NCBI RefSeq assembly: GCF_009882985.1 | Contig: NZ_WTUZ01000004.1 | Span: 281 to 64,280 of the forward strand | Reading direction: 5' to 3' | DNA from: Paenibacillus silvestris | Lineage (GTDB): Bacteria; Bacillota; Bacilli; Paenibacillales; NBRC-103111 | Length of the DNA: 64,000 nt | Shown: positions 23,971 to 32,017 of the stretch, piece by piece | Layout: each line of letters opens with the position of its first letter | Position numbering within the stretch: the first letter of the stretch is position 1 | The notes under the pieces: generated by a model | What the model was told of the DNA's origin: nothing | Databases searched by the model: none | What the model saw: the letters and a program-made list of their open reading frames with translations, nothing else | Translations under genes and position numbers: made by a program

Positions 23971-25922
23971 TGCCAAACAAACTTACGAGCAATAGGGCCG
24001 AATATAGGGTGATGGAAGATTTGGTGAATGCTCTGCTGGCGGAACAGTTTCTAGATGGTCATGCCTCTATAGAACTGTTGTCCAAAGAGGAGTGGGCTTC
24101 AGTTGCCTCGGAAGATAAGTTTTTGAAAATGGTTCAGGAGCAGTTCGGAGCCGATGCAGTAGAGGAGGCTACTCATGTATACCAGTGGAAACTGGAGGAT
24201 GCCGTGATCGTGTTTCCCGTGAGCACTGCGATCACACAGCCATATCGGTTTGAAGCTTCCTACGGGGTGTACAAAGTGAGCCAAGGAAAGGATCTGTCCA
24301 AGCTTGGCCCGCTGGAACTGATGGGGTATGCTGTGACTTTGTATGCCAATGACCCGGTGGCGGTCGATCCTTATGGAGCGGTAAAGTTCCTGCACATGAT
24401 CGAGCAAACGCTGCTGCAAACCTCTTTTTCGCTTGAAAATGAGCAGCCGAGCGCACATATTCTCGGGCTGCCGCAAGCAGCATCGCTACTCGAGGCAGAG
24501 CGCAAAGCGGCTTACCGTGATCGGCCTTTTCACCCCGTGTCCAAGGTTAAACAAGGCTGGGTCTATGATGAGTGCAGCAGCTACACGGCGGAATTCGGTC
24601 GTCCGATCAAGCTGAACTGGATGGCTGTGAAGCAGGATTACGTCGTTTCCGGGCTGGAGGAAGGGAAGGAGTTGTTCCCTGTAGATCTGCTGCTCACGGA
24701 CGAAGAGCGCAACCAGATCAGCGTCGAGCTGGATAGACGTGGTTTAGGCGAAGGCGCGTATACCGCTATCCCGGTGCATCCGTGGCAGATGTCTGCGATT
24801 TTGCCGGACCATATTAAAAGGGAGCTCGAAGAGAAGATCTGTATTCCTTTGGAAACAGAAACGGGCACCTTCTACGCAACTTCATCTGTGCGTTCCTTAA
24901 TGCCGGAAGTGGAGAGTCCTTATCATGTGAAACTGCCGTTAGGCATTTATTCACTGGGCGGACTTCGTTATCTGTCGGCGATTAAGCTGATGAATGGTCA
25001 GCAAGCGGAGTCTTTGATGAGACAAGCCGTGGAGCGGGATGCCGTGCTGAAGCAAAAGCTGTTTTTATGCGATGAAACAAAATGGTGGGCGTATTTGCCG
25101 GAAGATCGGGATCTGTTTGCCGACTATCCAAGACATTTATCAACGATGATCCGGGAATATCCAGCCCAGCTCGTGCAGGATGCTGATATTCGCTTGCTGC
25201 CTATGTCGGCGCTATCTGTTCATGAATCAGCGGAAAACGGCCATATCTTCGATGAGTGGCTGAAGTTGATTGGAGCGGATCAAAGTGCTGAAGCCGCCGT
25301 GCAGCTGTTTCGTGAAGTGCTGGTGTCCTACTTCGAGATCTGCTTCCGTCTGTTCCGACTCGGCATGATGCCGGAAGTTCACGGTCAAAACTGCGTGCTG
25401 GTTTGGAAGCAAGGCAAAATCGAAGGACTGCTGCTTCGTGATCATGATGCGCTGCGTGTGCATGTGCCTTGGTTAAACGCAAACGGCCTTGAGGATCCAG
25501 CCTATACGCTGCGTGCGGGTTATCCGAACTCGTTGTATCATGATCAGCCACAGAAGCTGCTGACTTTCTTCCAAATGCTCGGCATCCAAGTGAACAGCTA
25601 TGCGATATTGAGAAGTGTTTCTCAATACTACGGCTTGAGCGAAGCTTCCTTGTGGAAAGAGCTGCAAACATGCCTAGAGGAAGCTATCCAGAAAGCGGAT
25701 GTGCCGGATGAGGTGGCTGATGTTCTGAATGACGCGCTGTTCGTTAAGGCTGCTTGGCCTTGGAAGCAGATCGTGCGTCCGCTCCTGAAGAAGCAGGCGC
25801 TGCGCGTGCCTGGCAGCATGCCTTATGGCCAAGGAGAAGTGGCGAATCCCTTTCATGTTTTGACTCAGACGCATCAGGTGCAGGATGCGAGCAAAGAAGC
25901 GCAGCTAACGAGTCGCGGATAA
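23970..25922 (+). CDS. IucA/IucC-family NIS siderophore synthetase 3
   Basis: The 650-residue synthetase shows RPFHPVSKVKQGW near residue 184 (Arg replaces the first His of the HPxHP motif in the other two), AIPVHPWQMS near 270, ATSSVRSLMPEVESPYHVKL, and the C-terminal EVHGQNCVLV and LLRDHDALRVH segments. It is longer than the other two and shares the type-specific features by eye of AcsA/SbnF-position enzymes, but I cannot assign the acyl substrate. ATG 23970 overlaps the previous stop and is preceded by AAGGAGG within the upstream gene. It is followed by a tandem repeat. Confidence 0.9.
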   Translation: MPNKLTSNRAEYRVMEDLVNALLAEQFLDGHASIELLSKEEWASVASEDKFLKMVQEQFGADAVEEATHVYQWKLEDAVIVFPVSTAITQPYRFEASYGVYKVSQGKDLSKLGPLELMGYAVTLYANDPVAVDPYGAVKFLHMIEQTLLQTSFSLENEQPSAHILGLPQAASLLEAERKAAYRDRPFHPVSKVKQGWVYDECSSYTAEFGRPIKLNWMAVKQDYVVSGLEEGKELFPVDLLLTDEERNQISVELDRRGLGEGAYTAIPVHPWQMSAILPDHIKRELEEKICIPLETETGTFYATSSVRSLMPEVESPYHVKLPLGIYSLGGLRYLSAIKLMNGQQAESLMRQAVERDAVLKQKLFLCDETKWWAYLPEDRDLFADYPRHLSTMIREYPAQLVQDADIRLLPMSALSVHESAENGHIFDEWLKLIGADQSAEAAVQLFREVLVSYFEICFRLFRLGMMPEVHGQNCVLVWKQGKIEGLLLRDHDALRVHVPWLNANGLEDPAYTLRAGYPNSLYHDQPQKLLTFFQMLGIQVNSYAILRSVSQYYGLSEASLWKELQTCLEEAIQKADVPDEVADVLNDALFVKAAWPWKQIVRPLLKKQALRVPGSMPYGQGEVANPFHVLTQTHQVQDASKEAQLTSRG

Positions 25923-25985
25923 TTAAGGATGTTAAGGATGTTAAGGATGTTAAGGATGTTAAGGATGTTAAGGACGATAAGGATA
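25923..25985 (+). repeat. TTAAGGATG tandem repeat with repeated SD-like core
   Basis: Five exact copies of the 9-mer TTAAGGATG (25923-25967) are followed by TTAAGGACG and ATAAGGATA. Each copy contains AAGGA, a Shine-Dalgarno-like core. It occupies the space between NIS synthetase 3 and the RraA-like gene, immediately before the real ribosome site AGGAGAG. Confidence 0.95.
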
Positions 25986-25998
25986 GGAGAGATCACTT

Positions 25999-26613
25999 AT
26001 GTTTCGTATTCAGCCTAGGGTACAAGGCGTTACGCCAGAGCTTCTTGAGTTATATAAAGAGATTAGCCCTTCCACGATCGGTCATTTGACGGATTTCGGT
26101 TTCTTGCACGGTGCTCAGCCACTGTTCAGGCCGATTCGGCTGCTCGGGAACGCAGTAACGGTACGCACTCCTCATATTGACTCCAGCGCCATTACCAAGG
26201 CTATGGAGTTGGTGCAGCCTGGAGATGTGCTCGTTATTGATATGTCAGGCGATGAGCAGCGTGCTTGCTGGGGAGAATTCAGAACCTATGCGGCGATAGC
26301 TAAAAAGGTTGCTGGTGTCGTTGTTTCTGGCTGTGCTGCGGATGTTCGCGCGATTACAGGGCTAGGCTTTCCCGTCTATTCGAAGGGAATTAGCGCGCTC
26401 ACCACGCGGACACTGAAGCTTGAAGGCGAGGTCAATACGCCTGTTAGCGTTTTTGGCGTAAGCGTTCAGCCCGGCGATTTGATCGTGGGAGACGATGACG
26501 GCGTATTCGTTATTAATCCGAGCGAGGCGACAGAAATCGGTGTGAAGGCATTGGAGAAACAGCAGAAAGAAGAGCAGAGAAGAAAAGAATACGGTTATGT
26601 CCTGCCGTCATAG
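25999..26613 (+). CDS. RraA/HMG-aldolase family protein
   Basis: The 204-residue protein has the RraA-like fold shared by RNase E inhibitor RraA and class II pyruvate aldolases that cleave 4-hydroxy-4-methyl-2-oxoglutarate or decarboxylate oxaloacetate. Motifs: PSTIGHLTDFG, GNAVTVRTP, PGDVLVIDMSGDEQRACWGE, and GDLIVGDDDGV. In the active-site loop the usual Arg-Asp pair reads Ala-Asp (VVSGCAADVRAI), so the pyruvate-binding Arg is missing or displaced. ATG 25999 follows AGGAGAG at seven bases. Its place at the end of a siderophore operon is where sbn clusters have a citrate-forming aldolase (SbnG), but a similar role is speculation. Confidence 0.82.
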   Translation: MFRIQPRVQGVTPELLELYKEISPSTIGHLTDFGFLHGAQPLFRPIRLLGNAVTVRTPHIDSSAITKAMELVQPGDVLVIDMSGDEQRACWGEFRTYAAIAKKVAGVVVSGCAADVRAITGLGFPVYSKGISALTTRTLKLEGEVNTPVSVFGVSVQPGDLIVGDDDGVFVINPSEATEIGVKALEKQQKEEQRRKEYGYVLPS

Positions 26614-26642
26614 ACAAATTTGTATAAATCGGGGTGATAGGA

Positions 26643-27977
26643 GTGAAAGAACCGAAGAAACAACTGCATTTGAATTTGTTTATTTTGAGCACAGGTCATC
26701 ATGAAGCTTCGTGGCGGCATCCAGACGCAGAGCCGGAGTTGGCGACAAGTCTGGGCTACTACCAACAGCTGGCCAAGACTGCGGAGCGAGGCAAAATGGA
26801 CGCTATCTTTTTAGCGGAAAAATACAGATTAACCCCATTAATTAAATATCGGGTCATTCCCCAGCTTGAAGCATTCACGCTGTTATCGGCGATTGCTGCT
26901 GTGACAGAGCATATTGGACTGACGGCAACAGCCTCGACAACCTACAACGAACCGTATCATATCGCGAGAAAGTTCGCTTCACTCGATCACATTAGCGGAG
27001 GTCGTACGGGATGGAATATCGTGACGTCGACAGGGGATGCAACGGCGCATAATTTTAGCAGGGAGCATCATTTGGACCATAAAGTCCGCTACGACAGGGG
27101 CAAAGAATTCGTGGAAGTTGTGAAGCGGCTGTGGGCGGGCTGGTCAGAGAATTCGCTAGTGATTGATAAGCAGTCAGGCATCTATGCGGATGTCAGCAAG
27201 ATTAAAGGCGCTGAGTTTGCTGGTGAATTTTTCTCTGTAAAAGGGGCCTTGAACATCCCGCGCTCTCCGCAAACGCATCCTGTTTTGGTGCAAGCGGGTT
27301 CGTCTGAAGATGGCAAGCAGTTTGCTGCCGAGCTGGCGGAAGTCATTTTTACGGCTCAGAACACGATGGAGGAAGCGATTGCCTTTTATGCGGATGTGAA
27401 AAGCAGATTGAAGCAGTTTGGGCGCTCTGAGGATCAATTGAAGATTTTGCCTGGGTTTATTCCTTTTGTAGGAGACACAGAAGCGGAGGCGAAAGCGAAA
27501 GAGAGGGAGCTGAATGAGCTGGCAGTTTCCGAATATGGGATTAGGAGCCTATCGGATTTGCTTAAGATCAATCTGTTTCAGTATCCGCTGGATGGTCCCG
27601 TTCCACTGGAGGATCTTCCATCCCTTGACGAGATACAAGGGCAGAAAGCACGTTTTCAACTATACGTCGACCTGGCACGCCGGGAAAATATGACGATTCG
27701 GGAACTGATTATTCGGACAGCCGGGGGCAGGGGGCATTTTACCTTTGCAGGAACGGCCGTGCAGATTGCAGATGAAATGGAGCGTTGGCTCGTCAACGGG
27801 GCGGCCGACGGGTTTAATTTGATGCCTGCTTTGCTGCCGGGCGGCTTGGATGATTTTGTGAATAAGGTCATTCCCGAGCTTCAGAACAGGGGCATCTATC
27901 GCAAGGAATATAGCGGTTCTACATTGAGAGAGCATTTGGGTTTAACCATTGAGCATGAGCTAGTAACACGCAGTTAG
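26643..27977 (+). CDS. NtaA/SnaA/DszA-type flavin-dependent monooxygenase
   Basis: The 444-residue luciferase-like (TIM-barrel) FMNH2-dependent monooxygenase belongs to the NtaA/SnaA/DszA group. Motifs: HEASWRHP, GKMDAIFLAEKYR, STTYNEPYHIARKFASLDH, GGRTGWNIVTS, and QAGSSEDGKQFAA. Members oxidise aminopolycarboxylate chelators (nitrilotriacetate, EDTA), sulfur heterocycles or antibiotics and need a separate flavin reductase, which is not in this window. GTG 26643 is chosen because GGGGTGA lies five bases upstream. As last gene of the operon it may tailor or break down the siderophore; the chelator-degrading relatives make that attractive but unproven. Confidence 0.88.
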   Translation: MKEPKKQLHLNLFILSTGHHEASWRHPDAEPELATSLGYYQQLAKTAERGKMDAIFLAEKYRLTPLIKYRVIPQLEAFTLLSAIAAVTEHIGLTATASTTYNEPYHIARKFASLDHISGGRTGWNIVTSTGDATAHNFSREHHLDHKVRYDRGKEFVEVVKRLWAGWSENSLVIDKQSGIYADVSKIKGAEFAGEFFSVKGALNIPRSPQTHPVLVQAGSSEDGKQFAAELAEVIFTAQNTMEEAIAFYADVKSRLKQFGRSEDQLKILPGFIPFVGDTEAEAKAKERELNELAVSEYGIRSLSDLLKINLFQYPLDGPVPLEDLPSLDEIQGQKARFQLYVDLARRENMTIRELIIRTAGGRGHFTFAGTAVQIADEMERWLVNGAADGFNLMPALLPGGLDDFVNKVIPELQNRGIYRKEYSGSTLREHLGLTIEHELVTRS

Positions 27978-28062
27978 TTGGGAGTTGGCATTGGCTGTAT
28001 GGTTGTCAGAAATGTCCAAAAAAGTGGTCGCGTATGTCCATTTTCATTATTTGGTACTCCCG

Positions 28063-28088
28063 TATAATAATAATGAGAATCAATATCA
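28063..28088 (+). promoter_or_regulatory. Fur box and -10 of the siderophore uptake operon
   Basis: TATAAT (28063-28068) is followed by TGAGAATCAATATCA (28074-28088), a 7-1-7 Fur palindrome with 12 of 14 arm matches, 35 bases before the start of the lipoprotein gene. Confidence 0.82.
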
Positions 28089-28122
28089 TTGATTAAGTAG
28101 ATAGGTAGGGGGATTAACCGAA

Positions 28123-29109
28123 ATGGTAGGGCAAAAAAAAGCAACACTAGTACTTGCTGCTATGCTTTCTATGGCAGCCATCTTCACCGGATGTCAGCCT
28201 AAGCAAGAAGCGGCTCCGGCAGCAGCACAAACGCAAGCACCGGCTGCACAGGCGACTGCGGACGCGAATAGCGTAAGAGTGATCAAGCATGCGATGGGAA
28301 CGACGGAAATCAAAGGAACGCCGAAGAAAGTCGTTACTTTGTTCCAAGGGGCGACGGATGCTGCTTTGGCATTAGGCGTGAAGCCGGTTGGAGCGGTTGA
28401 GGCGTGGATCGAGCAGCCTTGGTACAATTATATTAAGGACAAAATGGACGGCGTTACGAACCTGGGGTCGGAGAACCAGCCGAACCTGGAGAAATTGGTT
28501 GCACTGCAGCCGGATCTTATTATCGGAAGTAAATTCCGTGATGAGAAAATTTATGAGCAATTAAAAGCCATTGCACCAACGGTTATGACGGAAGACGTGT
28601 ATTTCTGGAAAGACTCGTTAAAATTGACGGCTGAAGCGACGAATACGAAGGATGCCGAAACGAAGTTCTTGGCTGACTGGAATAAAAAAGTAACGGATTT
28701 CAAAGGTAAAATGGGTGATAAATTGAAGCTGGAAGCCGGTATTGTTGATTTCCGTGTGGATCATGCCCGTATTGTTTACACAGGATTCTCGGCTTCTGTC
28801 CTGGAGGAACTCGGCGTCACGCGCCCAGCTAACCAACGGGGCAAAGAGTGGGGGATTCAGCTGCAATCCAAAGAGAATATTACACAAATGGACGCAGACA
28901 TCATTTTTGACCAAACGGCGAATCGGACAGATGGTCGCTTGGAGTTAAGAAAAACGTGGAGCGACTCTCCGCTGTGGAAGAATTTGAGAGCTGTTAAAGC
29001 AAGCAAAGTATTCGAAGTTAACGCAGCGACGTGGAATAATGGTTCCGGCCCATTAGCAGCAGCTCTAATGATTGATGATCTTTATAAATTCTATGGTGTA
29101 ACTAAATAG
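28123..29109 (+). CDS. Ferric-siderophore-binding lipoprotein
   Basis: The 328-residue extracytoplasmic lipoprotein has a signal peptide with a perfect lipobox (FTG-Cys24), an Ala/Gln/Pro-rich linker (about 26-45) and a FecB/FhuD-type binding domain (about 50-328) with PKKVVTLFQGATDAALALG, LEKLVALQPDLIIG and a final KVFEVNAATWNNG segment. It should capture the ferric siderophore outside the membrane and deliver it to the two FecCD permeases encoded next. ATG 28123 follows AGGGGGA. The operon is headed by a Fur box. Confidence 0.92.
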   Translation: MVGQKKATLVLAAMLSMAAIFTGCQPKQEAAPAAAQTQAPAAQATADANSVRVIKHAMGTTEIKGTPKKVVTLFQGATDAALALGVKPVGAVEAWIEQPWYNYIKDKMDGVTNLGSENQPNLEKLVALQPDLIIGSKFRDEKIYEQLKAIAPTVMTEDVYFWKDSLKLTAEATNTKDAETKFLADWNKKVTDFKGKMGDKLKLEAGIVDFRVDHARIVYTGFSASVLEELGVTRPANQRGKEWGIQLQSKENITQMDADIIFDQTANRTDGRLELRKTWSDSPLWKNLRAVKASKVFEVNAATWNNGSGPLAAALMIDDLYKFYGVTK

Positions 29110-29120
29110 TTGCAATACCG

Positions 29121-29150
29121 AGGCTGTTGACCTTCTATGTCAACGGCCTT
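29121..29150 (+). other. Hairpin between binding protein and permease genes
   Basis: AGGCTGTTGAC (29121-29131) pairs with GTCAACGGCCT (29139-29149) around a 7-base loop, with one G-U. No long T-run follows. It probably acts as a partial attenuator or 3' stabiliser that keeps lipoprotein mRNA more abundant than permease mRNA. Confidence 0.7.
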
Positions 29151-29188
29151 CGCTTAATTTTATAGCTAGTTACAAAAGGAGGATCCCT

Positions 29189-30214
29189 GTGAGACCATTA
29201 CTGCACCAGACACCCTATAAAGCACTGGGTTTGGTGTTTGGCATTGTTCTTTTGCTAGTATCGTTTGTACTAAGCGTTATACTCGGTTCATCGCATACGA
29301 GCTTTACATCTGTTGTACAGTCGTTGACACATTACGATGTAAATTCAAACGAACAAGTGATCATTCGTACGACCCGAATTCCCCGAGCCCTATTCGCCAC
29401 ACTGGTTGGAGGAAATTTAGCTGTTGCAGGAGCGCTTATGCAGGCACTGACACGGAATCCGTTAGCTTCGCCGAGTATTTTCGGCATTAATGCAGGCGCC
29501 GTTTCATGTGTCGTCATTGCAATTACATTCCTCCCGCTTACCTCAATTGACCAATTGATTTGGGTAGCTTTCGCAGGCGCAGCGATTGCTGCTTTCGTCG
29601 TATATTTCCTCGGGTCTCTAGGCAGGGAGGGACTGACGCCGATCAAAATTGTATTGGCCGGTTCGGCTATGACGGCTTTGTTCAGCTCTTTTACCCAAGG
29701 AATGTTAGTCGTCCGCGAGGCAACTTTGCAGAATGTGATGTTCTGGTTAGCCGGATCAGTGGCAGGCAAGAACTTGGATACGTTAGTTCCGGTGCTGCCC
29801 TACATGCTAGTTGCCGCTGCAACAGCTCTGGTAATGGCACATCCCGTTAACATTCTTGCTTCGGGTGATGATGTTGCCAAGGGGCTGGGACAGAAGCTTG
29901 GATTAGTTAAAGTGACTGTAGCCATCATCGTGATTCTATTAGCAGGAAGCTCTGTGGCTGTTGCTGGTTCGATTGGTTTCGTTGGCCTCGTCATTCCGCA
30001 TATTGTCAGGTTTATCGTAGGCATTGATTATCGTTGGGTGATTCCCTATTCCGCTATATTGGGGGCTGTTCTCCTGCTTCTAGCCGATCTTGTAGCTCGG
30101 TTTGTCATTATGCCAGGAGAGGTGCCGCTCGGTATTATGACGGCTTTGATCGGCGTGCCGTTTTTTGTCTACACGGCTAGAAAAGGGCTGCGCTCGAAAG
30201 GAGCGACATCATGA
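29189..30214 (+). CDS. FecCD-family siderophore permease 1
   Basis: The 341-residue integral membrane protein has about nine or ten predicted helices and the FecCD signatures RIPRALFATLVGGNLAVAG, MQALTRNPLASP, and the cytoplasmic loop near GSIGFVGLVIPHIVR that contacts the ATPase. It should form a heterodimer with the next gene product. The start is GTG 29189 after AAAGGAGGAT. Its stop overlaps the next start (ATGA). No ATP-binding subunit is encoded nearby. Confidence 0.93.
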   Translation: MRPLLHQTPYKALGLVFGIVLLLVSFVLSVILGSSHTSFTSVVQSLTHYDVNSNEQVIIRTTRIPRALFATLVGGNLAVAGALMQALTRNPLASPSIFGINAGAVSCVVIAITFLPLTSIDQLIWVAFAGAAIAAFVVYFLGSLGREGLTPIKIVLAGSAMTALFSSFTQGMLVVREATLQNVMFWLAGSVAGKNLDTLVPVLPYMLVAAATALVMAHPVNILASGDDVAKGLGQKLGLVKVTVAIIVILLAGSSVAVAGSIGFVGLVIPHIVRFIVGIDYRWVIPYSAILGAVLLLLADLVARFVIMPGEVPLGIMTALIGVPFFVYTARKGLRSKGATS

Positions 30215-31251
30215 GGCAATTAATCGTTTATCGAAGCAAAACAGGAAGATTCTCCTTTCTTTTCCATCGGCGAACACTGCTGGTTATTTCGGGTCTGACC
30301 TTGCTAACTATCGTGATGTTCGTAATTAGCACGGGCCTTGGCAGTACGTTCATTTCGCCGCAGGATGTGTTGAAAACGATCTTCGGAAAAAGCACCCCGC
30401 AGCATGAACTGGTAATCGGAACATTAAGGCTTCCACGGATTATCGTAGCCATCCTCGTGGGTGCTTCGCTAGGTGTTGCAGGCTCGATACTTCAAGGGAT
30501 GATCCGTAATCCGCTTGCCTCACCTGATATTATTGGCGTTACCGGAGGAGGGACGCTTGCGGCTGTTGCATTCATTACATATTTTGCAGGTACTGTGAGC
30601 ATTCATTGGATGCCTATGGCTGCTTTTGTAGGGGCCGCCATCGTGTCCCTTATCATTTATTTATTGGCCTGGCACAAAGGTGTTACGCCAACGAGGCTTG
30701 TCCTGATCGGGATTGGGATTTCGGCAGCGACGAGTTCATTAACGATGTTAATGATTGTGCTTAGCCCTATGAATTCAGCGACCAAAGCGTATACATGGCT
30801 GACTGGGAGTGTCTACGGCGCTTCTTGGGACAACGTGTACACTTTGCTGCCTTGGGTCCTTGTGTTCATACCGATGGCGCTCTATTTTGCCAGACATATT
30901 AACTTGCAGGAAATGGGGGATGATCTGGCTGCAGGGCTGGGAGCCACGGTTCAGCTACATCGCTTCCTTTTGCTGTTCATCAGTGTGGCACTGGCGGGTT
31001 CGGCTGTGGCGATTGCGGGCGCGATTGGCTTTGTAGGATTAATTTCACCGCATATTGCGAAAAAGCTGGTTGCTCCTTCCTACGGGGGATTGATCCCTGT
31101 GTCAGCACTGATCGGCAGCCTGTTGGTGCTGATCTCCGATACTGTGGCAAGAACGGCTTTTCCTCCGCTGGATATTCCGGCAGGTGTGTTTACGGCAGCT
31201 ATTGGCGCTCCGTTTTTTATCTTTCTGCTGTATCGGAATCGGAATCGATGA
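30211..31251 (+). CDS. FecCD-family siderophore permease 2
   Basis: The 346-residue protein shows the same family signatures: RLPRIIVAILVGASLGVAG, LQGMIRNPLASPDIIG, and GAIGFVGLISPHIAKKLV near the C-terminal third. Start ATG 30211 overlaps the stop of permease 1 by four bases, showing translational coupling. It completes the membrane channel; an FhuC-type shared ATPase elsewhere in the genome must energise it. A terminator lies about 110 bases downstream. Confidence 0.93.
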   Translation: MRQLIVYRSKTGRFSFLFHRRTLLVISGLTLLTIVMFVISTGLGSTFISPQDVLKTIFGKSTPQHELVIGTLRLPRIIVAILVGASLGVAGSILQGMIRNPLASPDIIGVTGGGTLAAVAFITYFAGTVSIHWMPMAAFVGAAIVSLIIYLLAWHKGVTPTRLVLIGIGISAATSSLTMLMIVLSPMNSATKAYTWLTGSVYGASWDNVYTLLPWVLVFIPMALYFARHINLQEMGDDLAAGLGATVQLHRFLLLFISVALAGSAVAIAGAIGFVGLISPHIAKKLVAPSYGGLIPVSALIGSLLVLISDTVARTAFPPLDIPAGVFTAAIGAPFFIFLLYRNRNR

Positions 31252-31362
31252 GAAAGTAGAAAGATAGAGTAGATTGGGTAGGCGAAGAGAGTAGAAGGAT
31301 GGGGTTAAACAAGATTAAAGTGCGGGAATAGATGGGGTCTCCATCTGTTCTGGGTAGCGTGG

Positions 31363-31399
31363 AAAGAAATAACGGAATTTGCTCCCGTTATTTCTTTTT
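31363..31399 (+). terminator. Terminator of the uptake operon
   Basis: AAAGAAATAACGG, loop, CCGTTATTTCTTTTT: an 11- to 12-bp stem ending in T5. Confidence 0.92.
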
Positions 31400-31418
31400 A
31401 TTTACAAGATATTTAAGG

Positions 31419-31552
31419 TTTAGCTGGAAAAACTCCTGTTAAACTCCCTCTTACATGTGCCTGCTAGGCGAAATCTGCCGAATTAGCTGGAGAAATTCCA
31501 GGTATAAGCACAATTTTCTCAAAATCGCCGAAATTAGAGGGAATTTATACCA
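31419..31552. repeat. Intergenic repeat, family 2, copy A
   Basis: Related motifs TTAGCTGGAAAAACTCCTGT (31420-31439), TTAGCTGGAGAAATTCCAGG (31483-31502) and TTAGAGGGAATTTATACC (31534-31551). Similar motifs occur at 40256-40445 and 49101-49295. The 360-base gap holding it also contains the uptake-operon terminator; I see no gene. Confidence 0.6.
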
Positions 31553-31613
31553 CTATTCGGAAGGAAGGGTTGAGGAAGCGCAAGGGCATTGCCAAAATTC
31601 AATCAGCAAGCAA

Positions 31614-31901
31614 TCAGCACGCAGGTGGCTGCGCCTCAAGAGTGTTACGGCTGCAATCGATATACATCGGGTAAACGAATTCCTTTTTCTGATCAAGCAG
31701 CTGATCGTTCAAGATGCCAAAATCCGCAAGCCCCTCAAAAACTTCAATCACTTTGACCGGTTTTGCCGTACTTTCTAATTCATTTTGATTAGGATAGGAG
31801 AATTTCATCGCTTTGTCCTTTATGAGCACATCTATAAACATGCACAACATGATACCTACAACGAACACACCCATTATAATGAATTCCAAATCTCTCATCA
31901 T
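31614..31901 (-). CDS. Small single-TM membrane protein (unknown)
   Basis: The 95-residue protein has one N-terminal membrane helix (about 7-27, EFIIMGVFVVGIMLCMFIDV) and a soluble tail of about 65 residues. I do not recognise the family. ATG 31901 on the reverse strand follows AGGAGG at about six bases, which is good evidence that it is real; a longer frame to 31922 has no site. It is the last gene on the minus strand before the iron island and is convergent with the uptake operon. Confidence 0.65.
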   Translation of the reverse strand: MMRDLEFIIMGVFVVGIMLCMFIDVLIKDKAMKFSYPNQNELESTAKPVKVIEVFEGLADFGILNDQLLDQKKEFVYPMYIDCSRNTLEAQPPAC

Positions 31902-32017
31902 GGTTGTCCTCCTATGAATCATTTTTCATAGGTTAACGTACTTTGGATAAAATGTCGCTCGAATGGCGGTGTCGTATTCTAGCTTATTTTAACGACAAGG
32001 ATCAATTGCCCTGTTCC

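Noticed and set aside
25754..26089. A frame translating the TTAAGGATG repeat as Asp-Val-Lys units
   Set aside because: It overlaps the end of NIS synthetase 3 and the start of the RraA-like gene in another frame, with no ribosome site.
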